Positions 1-8,451 of a DNA stretch of 64,000 bases are shown here, in pieces. Position numbers and translations under genes: made by a program. This DNA comes from Streptomyces sp. NBC_01439. Lineage in GTDB: Bacteria > Actinomycetota > Actinomycetes > Streptomycetales > Streptomycetaceae. The stretch spans positions 1 to 64,000 of the forward strand of contig NZ_CP109487.1 in assembly GCF_036227605.1 (NCBI RefSeq), given 5' to 3'. Below the pieces are notes generated by a model, which saw only the letters and a program-made list of their open reading frames with translations, made no database searches and had not been told where the DNA came from. Position 1 is the stretch's first letter; each line of letters starts with the position of its first letter.

Positions 1-1
1 A

Positions 2-2056
2 ATCGTGGACGAGGCGCACCGAACTTCCGGGTCGGCGGGGAAGGCGTGGGCGGATGTCCACCGCCAGGAGGTCATCCCCGCGATGCGCCGGCTCTACATG
101 ACCGCGACACCCCGGATCTGGATGGAACGGCCCCCGCGGTCCCGGGCGCAGGAGCGGGAGCAGGAGGAGGCCCGCCGGCGCGCGTCGGAGGAGGAGCGTC
201 GGGAGCGGGAGGAGGCTGAGGCGGAGGGGCGGGTGTACGTCTCCCGGCCGCGGTGGGACCGGCTGCCGAAGGACCTCGCGTGCTCGATGGACGATCCGAC
301 GGTGTTCGGGCCGGTTGTTTATGAGCTTTCGCTTGGTTCGGCTATTTCGCGGGGGCTTTTGGCGAAGTATCAGATTGTGGTGGCGGAACTCACTGACCCT
401 GTTGTTACTCCGCAGCGGCTGAATAGTGAGGAGCGGTATGAGGAGCAGTTGCGGGGGCAGCGGCTGGCGGCGACGCAGACCGCGTTGCTGGAGACGATGG
501 CGGCGTACGGGCTGCAGACGACCATCACGTTCCACCACCGCACGGTGGAGGCGGAGGCCTTCGCCGCAGGTCTGGAGCGGGTCGCCGCGCGGCTGCACGC
601 CGTCGACCCGGGGCGGCATCCGGAGCGGGTGTGGTCGGGGTGGCTGTGCGGGGAACACGAGGGTTCCCACCGGCAGTCCGTGCTCGCGGAATTCGGGCGC
701 AGGGCAGGGCGTGCCGTGCTCAGTAATTGTCGAGTCCTGGGCGAGGGCGTCGATATTCGGGCCACCGACAGCGTGGCCCTGATCGATCCGAAGGGGTCGG
801 CTGTCGATATTGTCCAGGCGATCGGTCGGGCTTTGCGGCAGAAGCCCGGTGAGGGGAAGATGGCCACCCTGATCGTGCCCGTGTTTTTGCGGGAGGGTGA
901 AAAGCCGGAGGACATGCTTTCGTCGGATTCCTACCGCCCGCTGGTGCGAATTTTGGCAGGACTGCGGGCACATGATGAAAAGGCCGTGGAAATGCTCGCT
1001 ATTCCACAGGAGAATCAGAAAAGGATCGTAGACCCCTCCCAGCCGGTCGGGAAGGCGCCGGAGGACGGCGAGGAGGAGTCGCGACTGCTGTTGCGATTCG
1101 CGACCCCGCGGGACCCGGCGTTGATCGCGAAGTGGATCAACTACCAGGTGATCAACACCGAGCGGCAGGACTGGCGTCGGGGCGCCGAGGCGGCGTACCG
1201 GTACCGGCAGCGCGAAGGGGACCTGGACGTCCCGTACGAGCACGTCGAGACCGCGGGGACGTTCCCCCTCGGCAGGTGGCTGTCGGACCAGCGGCGCGCG
1301 TACCGGGCCGGGACCATGACCGGGGAACGGGCGGCCGAGCTGGAGGAGCTGGGGGTCGTGTGGGACACCGCCGACGCCGGCTTCGAGGCCAACCTCGGGG
1401 CGGCGCGGGCCTACTACGACCTCCACGGGAGCCTCGCGGCGCCGCGGGGCGCAGCGATCATGGACGTCCAGGTCGGGCAGTGGCTCACGAACATCCGCCG
1501 CCCCGGCGGGCTCGGGAAGGACCCCGTACGCGCGGAGCGTCGGGCGGCGTCGCTGGCCGCGGTCGATCCGGACTGGAACCCGGCCGAACGCGGGTGGACG
1601 GTGGACTGGCAGCGGCACTACGCCTACCTGGCGCAGCTCCTCGCCGAGGGCGCCCGCCTGACCGCGGTCGTGCCCGGTGTGACCCGGCACGGAGACGACG
1701 TGGGGCGGTGGCTCGCCGCGCAGCGCAGGAACTGGGGCCGGCTGAACGCCGAGCAGCAGCGGCGGCTCGCCGAACTCGGCGTGAAGAAGGCCTCACGGGC
1801 CCGTACGGCCGCGCCGAAGACGACCACGAAGTCCGGGCCGCGGGCGGGCGGGGAGGCTTTCCAGAAGGGCCTGCAGGCCCTGGCGCAGTACGTGGCGCGG
1901 GAGGGCCGGATGCCGGGGCGCGGCGCGGTCGAGGAGCTCCCCGACGGCCCTCACCGTGTGGGCATCTGGGTCGGGAACCAGAAGGCCCGCCGCGACCGGC
2001 TCGACACCGCCCAGCTCGGCGCGCTCGCCGAGCTGGGCGTGGACTGGGCGCGGTAG
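2..2056 (+). CDS. DEAH-box helicase with helicase-associated repeats (5' truncated)
   Basis: Superfamily 2 helicase entering from the left edge, so the Walker A half is missing. The visible 684 residues open at the DEAH box (IVDEAHRTSG), followed by the TAT motif (YMTATPRIW), a charged Arg/Glu linker and the QxxGRxxR motif (VQAIGRALRQ, about residue 275), which completes the ATPase core. From about residue 370 to the end come repeated helicase-associated domains, each built around W...Y......VP....LG.WL..QR..Y and ending L..LG..W; four can be counted. Such proteins are common on actinomycete plasmids and near Streptomyces telomeres, where the TtrA helicase sits. A TtrA-like role is an inference from context, since the N-terminus is not visible. 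A type I or III restriction-type helicase is the alternative. Confidence 0.85.
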   Translation: MVDEAHRTSGSAGKAWADVHRQEVIPAMRRLYMTATPRIWMERPPRSRAQEREQEEARRRASEEERREREEAEAEGRVYVSRPRWDRLPKDLACSMDDPTVFGPVVYELSLGSAISRGLLAKYQIVVAELTDPVVTPQRLNSEERYEEQLRGQRLAATQTALLETMAAYGLQTTITFHHRTVEAEAFAAGLERVAARLHAVDPGRHPERVWSGWLCGEHEGSHRQSVLAEFGRRAGRAVLSNCRVLGEGVDIRATDSVALIDPKGSAVDIVQAIGRALRQKPGEGKMATLIVPVFLREGEKPEDMLSSDSYRPLVRILAGLRAHDEKAVEMLAIPQENQKRIVDPSQPVGKAPEDGEEESRLLLRFATPRDPALIAKWINYQVINTERQDWRRGAEAAYRYRQREGDLDVPYEHVETAGTFPLGRWLSDQRRAYRAGTMTGERAAELEELGVVWDTADAGFEANLGAARAYYDLHGSLAAPRGAAIMDVQVGQWLTNIRRPGGLGKDPVRAERRAASLAAVDPDWNPAERGWTVDWQRHYAYLAQLLAEGARLTAVVPGVTRHGDDVGRWLAAQRRNWGRLNAEQQRRLAELGVKKASRARTAAPKTTTKSGPRAGGEAFQKGLQALAQYVAREGRMPGRGAVEELPDGPHRVGIWVGNQKARRDRLDTAQLGALAELGVDWAR

Positions 2057-2136
2057 GCGCCGTCGGGGTGGCTGCCGGTCGGCAGATGCTGTGTACGGTC
2101 CCGCTCCGGGCCCCGTACCCGCCCCGCGCGGGGGTG

Positions 2137-2412
2137 TTACGGGCGGTCGGTCCTCTTCAGCGGGGGGCGCAGCAGGGTGCCCGCGAGGAGGAGCACGCCG
2201 AGGATCTGCAGCCAGAGTCCCGCGCCCGCTGCTGCTGCGTTCTGGAACCAGCGGGCGGTCGGGGTGGTGGCCGGTGAGGTGCCGTCGGCCAGCCAGTACC
2301 AGAGCTGCCCGGCCACGATCAGCACGACGCCGGCCACCAGGCAGCTCACCTCCCGAGCACTCAGCACCGGCCACCGGCCCCTGGAGGCCTGCCCGGTCGT
2401 GTTGTCCACCAT
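2137..2412 (-). CDS. small two-TM membrane protein
   Basis: Hypothetical 91-residue protein converging on the helicase gene. After a short polar N-terminus there are two hydrophobic segments, roughly residues 20-42 (VSCLVAGVVLIVAGQLWYWL) and 58-82 (AAAAGAGLWLQILGVLLLAG), then a basic tail, so it should be an inner-membrane hairpin. A purine-rich stretch (AGGGGAAGGAAGAGCCG before the ATG) gives a plausible ribosome site. Function unknown; small two-helix proteins like this are frequent beside plasmid transfer genes. Confidence 0.6.
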   Translation of the reverse strand: MVDNTTGQASRGRWPVLSAREVSCLVAGVVLIVAGQLWYWLADGTSPATTPTARWFQNAAAAGAGLWLQILGVLLLAGTLLRPPLKRTDRP

Positions 2413-2719
2413 CGGCTCTTCCTTCTCCCCTGCGTCGGCCCTGCCCCCGGTACAAGGCCTTGACCGCCTTCGAGGTCACGGCCGGACCCCGGACCCTCCT
2501 ACCGGGCCGTGACGCTGAGCACGCCGTTGTCGTCCCGCCGACCGGACCGGGATCTGGATCGGGAACATGAAGGCCCGCCGGGACCGGCTCGACCCCGGCG
2601 CAGCTCGCCATACTCGCCGACCTCGGCGTCGACTGGGCCTCGTCGTGCTGGGTCGATCGTTTCTGAACGGGCTGTCCACATCTGTCCATTCGGCGATCCG
2701 GGACCGTGATGGTGGGTCT

Positions 2720-2908
2720 ATGAACATCATCGACAACGTCGTCTCCGGAATCGTCCTCGCGTTGGTCTTCGGGGCCGCTCGGCAGGCCCGAGTCGTATGG
2801 CGCAGGCGCCGTACGGCGCGCGCCGCGGGGGGCGGGTCCCTGGACACGCAGACGGCGGCGCACGAGCCGGTGAACAATGAGTCGGCCGCTTCGGCGGGGA
2901 AGGAGTAG
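2720..2908 (+). CDS. small membrane-anchored protein
   Basis: Short 62-residue protein starting at an ATG inside a longer open frame. One N-terminal hydrophobic helix (MNIIDNVVSGIVLALVFGAA) is followed by an Arg-rich segment (RRRRTARAA) and a polar tail, typical of a single-pass protein with its tail in the cytoplasm. It lies 5 bp before the HTH protein gene at 2914, so the two are probably cotranscribed. The start is preferred because the upstream in-frame sequence is Arg/Pro-rich and lacks a ribosome site. Function unknown. Confidence 0.5.
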   Translation: MNIIDNVVSGIVLALVFGAARQARVVWRRRRTARAAGGGSLDTQTAAHEPVNNESAASAGKE

Positions 2909-2913
2909 GGACC

Positions 2914-3837
2914 GTGGGACGTGCAGGAGACATCACGCCGCCGGAGCTGCCGCCGGGTGCTCGTCGGGATTTCAACCGGGCCCTGCACCACCTGTACCGC
3001 CGGGCGGGGCGGCCCAGCATGAGGACGATCGCTGCGGCGCGGGGCTTCAGCCACGGCGCGGTGCAAAACGCCTTCGGGCTGCCGAAGGTGCCCAGCTACG
3101 AGGTCATGGAAGCCGTCACCGGGTACTTGACCGAGCAGGTCAGGGACTGGGGCCGGGACGCGAACCACAAGGACCCGATCGGCAAGGAGCTGCTGCGGCT
3201 GGAGAAGCTGTGGCACCAGGCGCAGTACGAAGCCGACCGGGTCGCCGCCCAGGGCGCTCCGCCGGACATGTCCGAGTACACGCGGGACCTGCTGTACGGG
3301 CTCAGCCCGGCCTGCTCCATCCCGACGTGCGGCAAGACCCGGGAGCTGGACCGCCCCTACGACATCGTGGCCCTGGAGGACCCCGACGAGGAGAAGTTCT
3401 CGCAGTTCCCGGCCATGCGTCCGACCGGGCTGTCCCCGCAGGCCCCGAACCCCTGGCTCCTGCTCCGCCTGTGCCGCAGCTGCCGGCGGCGGCGCGACGC
3501 CGGTGAGTTCACCGGTCAGGAACTGCGTGAGGCCCGGTACCGCCTGGACCGGCTTCCCGGAGCCGCACGGCACTACGCCGCCTACCTCGACCACATCCTG
3601 CTCGGCGCCGAACCCGCCCTCGACATGAACGTCGCCGGCTCCGCACTCGCGATCATCATGAACGATCCGGAGATGGCGGCCTCCCCTTACGTCCTGGGCC
3701 ACGGCCTGATCAAAGTGGACCGCGCCAACGGCTCTCTCGATTGGGGACGGCACCCCTGCGAAGACGAACACCCGCAGGCTGAACAGCCGCCCGGGGACGC
3801 GCCCCCCGCCCCTCCGCGACGGGAGCGACGGGGCTGA
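2914..3837 (+). CDS. HTH/zinc-ribbon DNA-binding protein, plasmid type
   Basis: Hypothetical 307-residue protein with a GTG start. The N-terminal 70 residues look like a helix-turn-helix: a predicted helix, then MRTIAAARGFSHGAVQNAFG and a second helix, as in Cro/CI-type domains that choose when to fire by sequence recognition. Around residues 130-190 two cysteine pairs (CSIPTC and CRSC) about 55 residues apart could bind zinc. The C-terminus is Pro/Glu-rich and probably disordered. Its place beside plasmid mobilisation and telomere genes suggests a plasmid regulator, but no target is visible. HTH assignment is moderate; zinc binding is inference. Confidence 0.6.
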   Translation: MGRAGDITPPELPPGARRDFNRALHHLYRRAGRPSMRTIAAARGFSHGAVQNAFGLPKVPSYEVMEAVTGYLTEQVRDWGRDANHKDPIGKELLRLEKLWHQAQYEADRVAAQGAPPDMSEYTRDLLYGLSPACSIPTCGKTRELDRPYDIVALEDPDEEKFSQFPAMRPTGLSPQAPNPWLLLRLCRSCRRRRDAGEFTGQELREARYRLDRLPGAARHYAAYLDHILLGAEPALDMNVAGSALAIIMNDPEMAASPYVLGHGLIKVDRANGSLDWGRHPCEDEHPQAEQPPGDAPPAPPRRERRG

Positions 3838-3850
3838 AGCCCGGCGTGGG

Positions 3851-4264
3851 TCAGGTGCGCGGGTAGTCGTGGCCCGGTGGCGGGTACTGCCGGCCGGGAA
3901 GTTCGGCGACTCCGAAGAGGACGATCCGCTCGAACTCCGACAGCTCCCCCGGCAGGCCGGATCCGTCGTCGGCGGCCTCGTCGATCGCCTTCAGCAGGCG
4001 CATCGAGCGCTCCTGGTCCGCCTTCGCGCGTGCCGAGGACGGCCGCACCGGCGCGGGGGCGTCCGGGTCGGGTTCGGCGGGCTGCGGGAGGTGCAGGACG
4101 CCCGAGCGCCACGCACCGGCCAGCACCACGATCCCGGCCAGCAGGGTCAGGGCCGTGCCCACGACCTCGTACCCGGACCACTGCGCCCACCAGCCGGCCG
4201 TGGCCAGCACAAGCCCCGCCAGCGCGCTGCCACCGGCCCGGCGCTGCCTGCCTGACATCACCAT
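3851..4264 (-). CDS. two-TM membrane protein at the end of the mobilisation operon
   Basis: Protein of 137 residues with two N-terminal transmembrane helices (about residues 12-28 and 34-52, ALTLLAGIVVLAGAW) and a cytoplasmic tail of about 80 residues that is Pro-rich, then helical and acidic. It is the last leftward gene of the run that begins with the MobC-like gene at 7936, separated from the previous gene by about 35 bp, and converges with the HTH gene. It may help the mobilisation apparatus at the membrane, but nothing in its sequence names a function. Confidence 0.55.
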   Translation of the reverse strand: MVMSGRQRRAGGSALAGLVLATAGWWAQWSGYEVVGTALTLLAGIVVLAGAWRSGVLHLPQPAEPDPDAPAPVRPSSARAKADQERSMRLLKAIDEAADDGSGLPGELSEFERIVLFGVAELPGRQYPPPGHDYPRT

Positions 4265-4298
4265 CCGTCTCCCCCTCTTCCTCGCGGTTCTTCCCCGG

Positions 4299-4631
4299 TC
4301 AGGTGCCTGGCGCGGTGCCGGCTTCGCGGGCGGCGTGCCGCTGGACTTCCTCCGACGGCGCGACCAGCGGTCCGGCCGGAGGCGGGGCCGACTGCGGCCG
4401 GTGGACGGCGCCCCGGTACAGGGTGGCGACGCCCGCCGTGCCGGACAGGACCGACAGGACGAAGTCCGCCTGCGCCATGCCGAGGTGGCCCGCCCTCCAG
4501 GCGGCCGCGAACAGCAGGCCGGTCAGCAGAAACCCTTCGACCGCGATCCGGTCCCGGCCCGGCAGCGCCCACCAGGCCGCCCGCGCCCGCTCCGCCCGCA
4601 GGCCCCACAGTCCGGGAGTCTTCGCCGTCAC
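4299..4631 (-). CDS. small membrane protein, translationally coupled
   Basis: A 110-residue protein. The GTG start at 4631 overlaps the stop of the upstream gene as GTGA, so translation is probably coupled; longer in-frame starts would run deep into that gene. Two hydrophobic segments, about residues 22-38 (GFLLTGLLFAAAWRAG) and 44-62 (FVLSVLSGTAGVATLY), form a membrane hairpin, followed by a Pro-rich cytoplasmic tail. It belongs to the mobilisation operon. Function unknown. Confidence 0.6.
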   Translation of the reverse strand: MTAKTPGLWGLRAERARAAWWALPGRDRIAVEGFLLTGLLFAAAWRAGHLGMAQADFVLSVLSGTAGVATLYRGAVHRPQSAPPPAGPLVAPSEEVQRHAAREAGTAPGT

Positions 4632-6073
4632 CGCGTACGCCCCGCGCCCCTGGCCGGTGCGGCCTGCTGCCGGTGCGCGGGTACCGCGGCCTCCGCCGGG
4701 GCCTGCCGGCCGGGGGCCGCGGCGGCGGGGGTGGTGGTGGAGCGGGAGCGGGCGGCGGCCGCGGAGACCCGGGGCCGGGCGGGGGCCGGCGTACCGGGCG
4801 GGGTGGTCAGGGAGGTGAGGGTGGCGTCGACGAGGCGGCCGACCAGGGCGCTGCCGGTGGCTTCCTGCCAGGAGGTGCCGCTGGTGAGGCGGTTCAGGTG
4901 CTGGGCGACGGTGTCGGTGCCGTGGTGTTCGCCGAGCTGCTGCATGCGGGCGGCGAGCAGCGGCCACGGGCGTGAGCCGATCAGGAGCCCGGCTTCCTGC
5001 TCCGGCAGGACCTGCTTGATCATCGCGACCATCTGGGAGTGCGCGGCCGGTTGCACCCTGAGTTGTTTCAGGGCGCGGGGCCGGTTGCCGAGGTCGAGGT
5101 CGCGGGGAATGGTCAGGCCCTCGGTCAGCGGGCCCCATACCCGCTTCGCATCCGAACTCGCAGGAGCGGGCGCGGGAACGGGCGCGGGCGCGCCCGCAGG
5201 GGTGGGTGCCGGAGCGGGGACCGGGCGGGCGGGCGCGGCCCACGGGTCACCGGCCGCGCCCATGCGTTCGGCCAGCACATCCCTCGCGGCGCCGACCGCC
5301 GCCCCGGGAGCAGGAGCGGGCGCTGCGGGGGCGGGGATCGGTCGGGCGGGCGGTGCCCACGGGTCGTCGGCCGGTACCCGGGCGCCGGCCGCGGGTGCGG
5401 GAGCCGGAGCGGCGGCCGCCGGGGCCCCGGTAGGGGCGGTCGGGGCCGTGGTGGGGGCGGGGGTGTTGGCGGCGGCCGCAGTGACCGCGGCGACGGCCTG
5501 GTCGACGCCGGCCCCGGCGCGGTGGGCGTCGGTGAGGATCCGGGCGACATCGATCCCGGCGGCGTCGAGGCGGCCCATCGCGGCGGCGATGTCGGGCCAG
5601 GCCGGGGAGGCGAGGATCGCGTCGCGGACCAGGCCCTCGGGCATCGACGTGCGCAGGAGGTCGGCCCAGCGGTCGGTGCCCTCGGCCTTGATACGGGCGG
5701 CGTTCGCCGTGACGGCCTGGTGGACCCCGGCGGTCATCCGCCCCATCTGCGGCAGGAACACCCCGAGGTCGACGCCGGCCTGCTGCAGGCCGACGAGCTG
5801 GCGGGCCATCCGCGGCCAGTCGGTGTCCTGCATCAGCACGGCCAGGATGTCGTCGCCGAGGTGGCCGCGCAGCTGGTCGGCCGACCAGCCCGGCGCCATC
5901 TTCTCGGCGTCCTCGCCGAGTTCCTCCTCCCGGCCGGTGAGGCGTTTCTGGGCGGCGCGGCGGACCGCGTCGGAGATGGCCAGCACCAGGCGGTAGGCCA
6001 TCGCCGCGGTGTGCGCGGCCTCCCCGAGGGCTTCGGCAAACGGCTCGGGCAGCGGCGGGTATCCGGACGTCAT
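4628..6073 (-). CDS. mobilisation-operon accessory protein, Ala/Pro-rich
   Basis: Unrecognised 481-residue protein placed directly after the relaxase gene (22-bp gap). The ATG at 6073 is preceded by GAGGAAG at a good distance. The first 200 residues are helical and contain an Arg/Glu-rich segment (RLTGREEELGEDAEKMAPGW) and a conserved-looking WSADQLRGHLGDD motif. Residues about 205-330 are a low-complexity Ala/Pro linker, then a second helical domain (about 330-430) and a basic Ala/Pro tail. The N-terminal 95 residues recur nearly unchanged at the start of the ORF at 60993, so this segment took part in a duplication. Likely a relaxosome or transfer accessory, inferred from position only. Confidence 0.6.
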   Translation of the reverse strand: MTSGYPPLPEPFAEALGEAAHTAAMAYRLVLAISDAVRRAAQKRLTGREEELGEDAEKMAPGWSADQLRGHLGDDILAVLMQDTDWPRMARQLVGLQQAGVDLGVFLPQMGRMTAGVHQAVTANAARIKAEGTDRWADLLRTSMPEGLVRDAILASPAWPDIAAAMGRLDAAGIDVARILTDAHRAGAGVDQAVAAVTAAAANTPAPTTAPTAPTGAPAAAAPAPAPAAGARVPADDPWAPPARPIPAPAAPAPAPGAAVGAARDVLAERMGAAGDPWAAPARPVPAPAPTPAGAPAPVPAPAPASSDAKRVWGPLTEGLTIPRDLDLGNRPRALKQLRVQPAAHSQMVAMIKQVLPEQEAGLLIGSRPWPLLAARMQQLGEHHGTDTVAQHLNRLTSGTSWQEATGSALVGRLVDATLTSLTTPPGTPAPARPRVSAAAARSRSTTTPAAAAPGRQAPAEAAVPAHRQQAAPARGAGRTR

Positions 6074-6095
6074 CGGCAGCTTCCTCGGATCGGGT

Positions 6096-7523
6096 TCAGC
6101 GCGTACGGGACGGGCCCGGCCGACCGGGTTCAGGGCGCGGCCGGACCGGTACACCGGTAACGGGCGTAGCGGCGGGCAGGCCACGGCCCGGCGTGCGCAC
6201 CACTCGACCGGTGCGCGGCTTCGTCGTCGGGGGCGGGGTACCGGTAAAGCCGGCTGCCTCGCGCAGCAGGACGGCGGCCTCCGCGGCGGCTCTCGCCTGC
6301 GCCCGGTGCTCCTGCGCGCGGTGCCAGAAGGCGGCGGCCTCCACCGCCTCCACCAAAGCGATCAGCAGGGTGAGGACGACCGCGGCGCCTCCCCCGCGGC
6401 CGGCACGCGGGGCGTGCTCCAACGCCCGCGCGGCCGAGCGCCATCCGGCACGGGCGCGGCCCTCCAGGGAGCGGGCGCCGGGGGCGCGGGCGGCCTGCTC
6501 GAAGGCGTCGGCCGCCGCGCGGACACGGTCACGGACCAGGGCCGGAGAGTGCTCGGCGGCCACCGCCAGGAGGTCGCCGAGCGCGGCGACATCCCCGGCA
6601 CCATCAGCTTGACCGGCGCGGCCCAGGAGCGCGGAGGCCTCCCGGATCCGGTGTTCGGCCAGCGCCCAGTCGGCCGAGGTGACGGCGGGGGTGAAGCGTT
6701 CGCGGACGCGGGGCAGGGACAGGTCGTAGGCGAGCGTCGACCCGGAGAACCACACCAGCCGGCTGCCGCGGTCCGCGCGGTCGCCGGGGAGCGCGACCGC
6801 GTAGCCGACCAGGGTGCCGTCGTCACCGTGGCGCTCCCGCACGCGCAGGCCCGCGTCGCGGAGCCGGTCGAGGAAGTCGGCGTCGCCCTGCGCGAGCGCG
6901 GCCGCGATGCGGACGGTGCGCTGCAGGGATTCGCGGGCGGTCTCGGCCAGGCCGCGGCGGGCGGCTTTCTCGGCCTCGCCGGTGACCGGGCGGCGGCGCG
7001 CGGTCCGGTCGAGCGGCGACATCAGCGTGAGGCCCCAGCGGGCTTCGAAGACGCGGGCGGCGGCGTGCATCGCGGGGATGTCGCCGCGTACACGGGGATG
7101 CCGGCCGTCCTGGCGGGCGAGGGTCGCCGCGATGTGGATGTGATCGTCCGCGTGCCGTACGGCGACCCACCGGCAGGCGTGTTCGTCGCCGTGCTCGGCG
7201 ATGCCCGCGGCGTGCACCATGGCGGCGGCGACCTCCGCCCATTCGGCGTCCGACAGGGTGCGGTCGCCGGCGTGGTTGCGGACCGAGACGTGCCAGACGT
7301 GCTCGGCCGGGCGTGGGCCGCGCAAAGCTTCGACGGGGGCGTCCAGGAGCAGTGCCAGGCCGGCGAGCGTCATCCGGCCGGGGTCGCGGGCCGGGCAGGG
7401 CAGGTCCGGGTCCCAGGCGGCGATCAGGTGGGGGTCGGTGTGCTCGTCGCGCTCCCCGGGACCGAAGAGGTACTCCAGGAGCTCGACCGTCTCCGACCCG
7501 CCCGGCGCCTTCTTCGGCATCAC
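6096..7523 (-). CDS. relaxase / mobilisation nuclease
   Basis: Relaxase that would nick one strand at oriT and stay covalently attached through an active-site Tyr. The first 190 residues hold the relaxase fold: HVWHVSVRN, then a helix (SDAEWAEVAAAMVHAAGI), then CRWVAVRHADDHIHI, the last being the metal-binding His signature of the MobA/VirD2-like family. A helical region with REAS and AAR repeats follows, then one hydrophobic helix near residue 390 (AAVVLTLLIALVEAVEAAAF), and a basic tail ending in PSRTR. Length 475 fits the family. Start overlaps the MobC-like stop (ATGA). Fragments of a second copy lie at 57.97-58.47 kb and 61.0-61.35 kb. Confidence 0.85.
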   Translation of the reverse strand: MMPKKAPGGSETVELLEYLFGPGERDEHTDPHLIAAWDPDLPCPARDPGRMTLAGLALLLDAPVEALRGPRPAEHVWHVSVRNHAGDRTLSDAEWAEVAAAMVHAAGIAEHGDEHACRWVAVRHADDHIHIAATLARQDGRHPRVRGDIPAMHAAARVFEARWGLTLMSPLDRTARRRPVTGEAEKAARRGLAETARESLQRTVRIAAALAQGDADFLDRLRDAGLRVRERHGDDGTLVGYAVALPGDRADRGSRLVWFSGSTLAYDLSLPRVRERFTPAVTSADWALAEHRIREASALLGRAGQADGAGDVAALGDLLAVAAEHSPALVRDRVRAAADAFEQAARAPGARSLEGRARAGWRSAARALEHAPRAGRGGGAAVVLTLLIALVEAVEAAAFWHRAQEHRAQARAAAEAAVLLREAAGFTGTPPPTTKPRTGRVVRTPGRGLPAATPVTGVPVRPRPEPGRPGPSRTR

Positions 7524-7936
7524 GACCGCGAGCGCCTCTCCCGCATCACCGCGACGGTCGCCTCATCCACGCGGGCCACCGCGTCCAGGGCGCGTGCCAC
7601 GACGTCGGCGGCTGTGGCCGGACCGCCGGCGGCGGGCGGGTCGGCGGCGGCCAGGGCGCGGAGCGCGGTGACGGTCTCCCGCAGATGGACCCGGGCCGCG
7701 ATCAGCTCCCGCAACACGTCGCTGGCGTCACGGGAGACCGGCACCAGGGTGTGTTGGGCGACCGCCATCACCTGACGTCCCGCCCACGACGCGGGCGACA
7801 TCCCCTCCCGCCCCGCGGCCAGCCGTAGGACCTCCAGCTCCGCGTCGTTGAACGACAGATTCACCCGCCGGCCACGCGGCTCGGACGTCAGCCGCTCACG
7901 TCGGCGGACCCCACCGGACGACCCCTCAACACCCAT
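7520..7936 (-). CDS. MobC-like relaxosome accessory protein
   Basis: Small 138-residue protein that starts the mobilisation operon and overlaps the relaxase gene by 4 bp. After a basic segment, RVNLSFNDAELEVLRLAAGR resembles the ribbon-helix-helix N-terminus of MobC-type proteins (beta strand, then a helix avoiding a polar face), which bind oriT and help the relaxase open DNA. The C-terminal half is a long Ala-rich helix ending in a basic tail. The ATG at 7936 is chosen because GGGAG lies 9 bp upstream; a GTG at 7981 is possible. The divergent region to 8450 would hold the promoter and oriT. Confidence 0.75.
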   Translation of the reverse strand: MGVEGSSGGVRRRERLTSEPRGRRVNLSFNDAELEVLRLAAGREGMSPASWAGRQVMAVAQHTLVPVSRDASDVLRELIAARVHLRETVTALRALAAADPPAAGGPATAADVVARALDAVARVDEATVAVMRERRSRS

Positions 7937-8005
7937 CGATAACCACTCCCGAAAAGCGCCCGCAAGGGGCGGCGAATACACCGGGCCCTTCGGTGTCAGT
8001 CAGCC

Positions 8006-8022
8006 CGTACTGTTCCAGTACG
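8006..8022. promoter_or_regulatory. inverted repeat CGTACTG-TTC-CAGTACG, candidate oriT or operator
   Basis: Perfect 7-bp inverted repeat with a 3-bp centre, 70 bp upstream of the MobC-like start and just before the C-rich tract. Outer bases (CAGTCAGCC ... GGCTG) extend it imperfectly. Inverted repeats beside the relaxase operon are the usual layout of oriT, where MobC and relaxase bind; an operator for autoregulation is equally possible. No nick-site consensus could be assigned. Confidence 0.45.
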
Positions 8023-8086
8023 CACTAACTGGCTGCCTATTTCTAATGCCTGAAAAATGGTGCAGGACCATGCGCCCGCGAGCCGG

Positions 8087-8335
8087 GAAACCAGGCGCGC
8101 CAACACGCGGGCGACACCGTCCACCCCGCAACCCCGCACCCACCCGCGGGCGCCCACCCCGCAACACCGGCAACCCCACACCAACACCGGCAACCACACA
8201 CCGCCACCCCGGGCGCGCCCCCCACCGCGACCCCGACCCGACACCACCCACACCCCCGACGCCGGCCACCACACCACCCACACCCCCGACCACCCCCACA
8301 CCCCCGACCACAAAGAAGCGACGACCACCCCCTGG
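8087..8335. repeat. C-rich, strand-asymmetric low-complexity tract
   Basis: About 250 bp in which the + strand is almost only C and A with little G or T, built from imperfect repeats of units such as ACACCGGCAACC, CACCCCCGACC and CCACACCACCCACACC. The complementary strand therefore carries many G-runs and could form quadruplexes. It has no credible coding use in any frame, lies between the relaxase operon and the AlbA_2 gene, and is a candidate part of oriT or of a single-strand loading site. Confidence 0.6.
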
Positions 8336-8451
8336 TTGAACCGCTCTCCACGCGGGTCACCTGCCCTGGCTGGACGCGATGGCAGACCTCGCGAACCACT
8401 GGTTTGGCGAACCACCCACCGGCGTAGGCCGATGCTTCATAGGGTGGCGAA

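Noticed and set aside
1132..2277. 381-residue frame inside the helicase gene
   Set aside because: Gly/Arg/Ala-rich shadow of the helicase reading frame with no domain.
2476..3771. 431-residue leftward frame opposite the HTH gene
   Set aside because: Antisense shadow; the + strand gene has protein-like composition and a better start.
8087..8335. CRISPR-like repeats
   Set aside because: Units are 11-13 bp, imperfect and contiguous; no constant repeat-spacer pattern and no cas genes.
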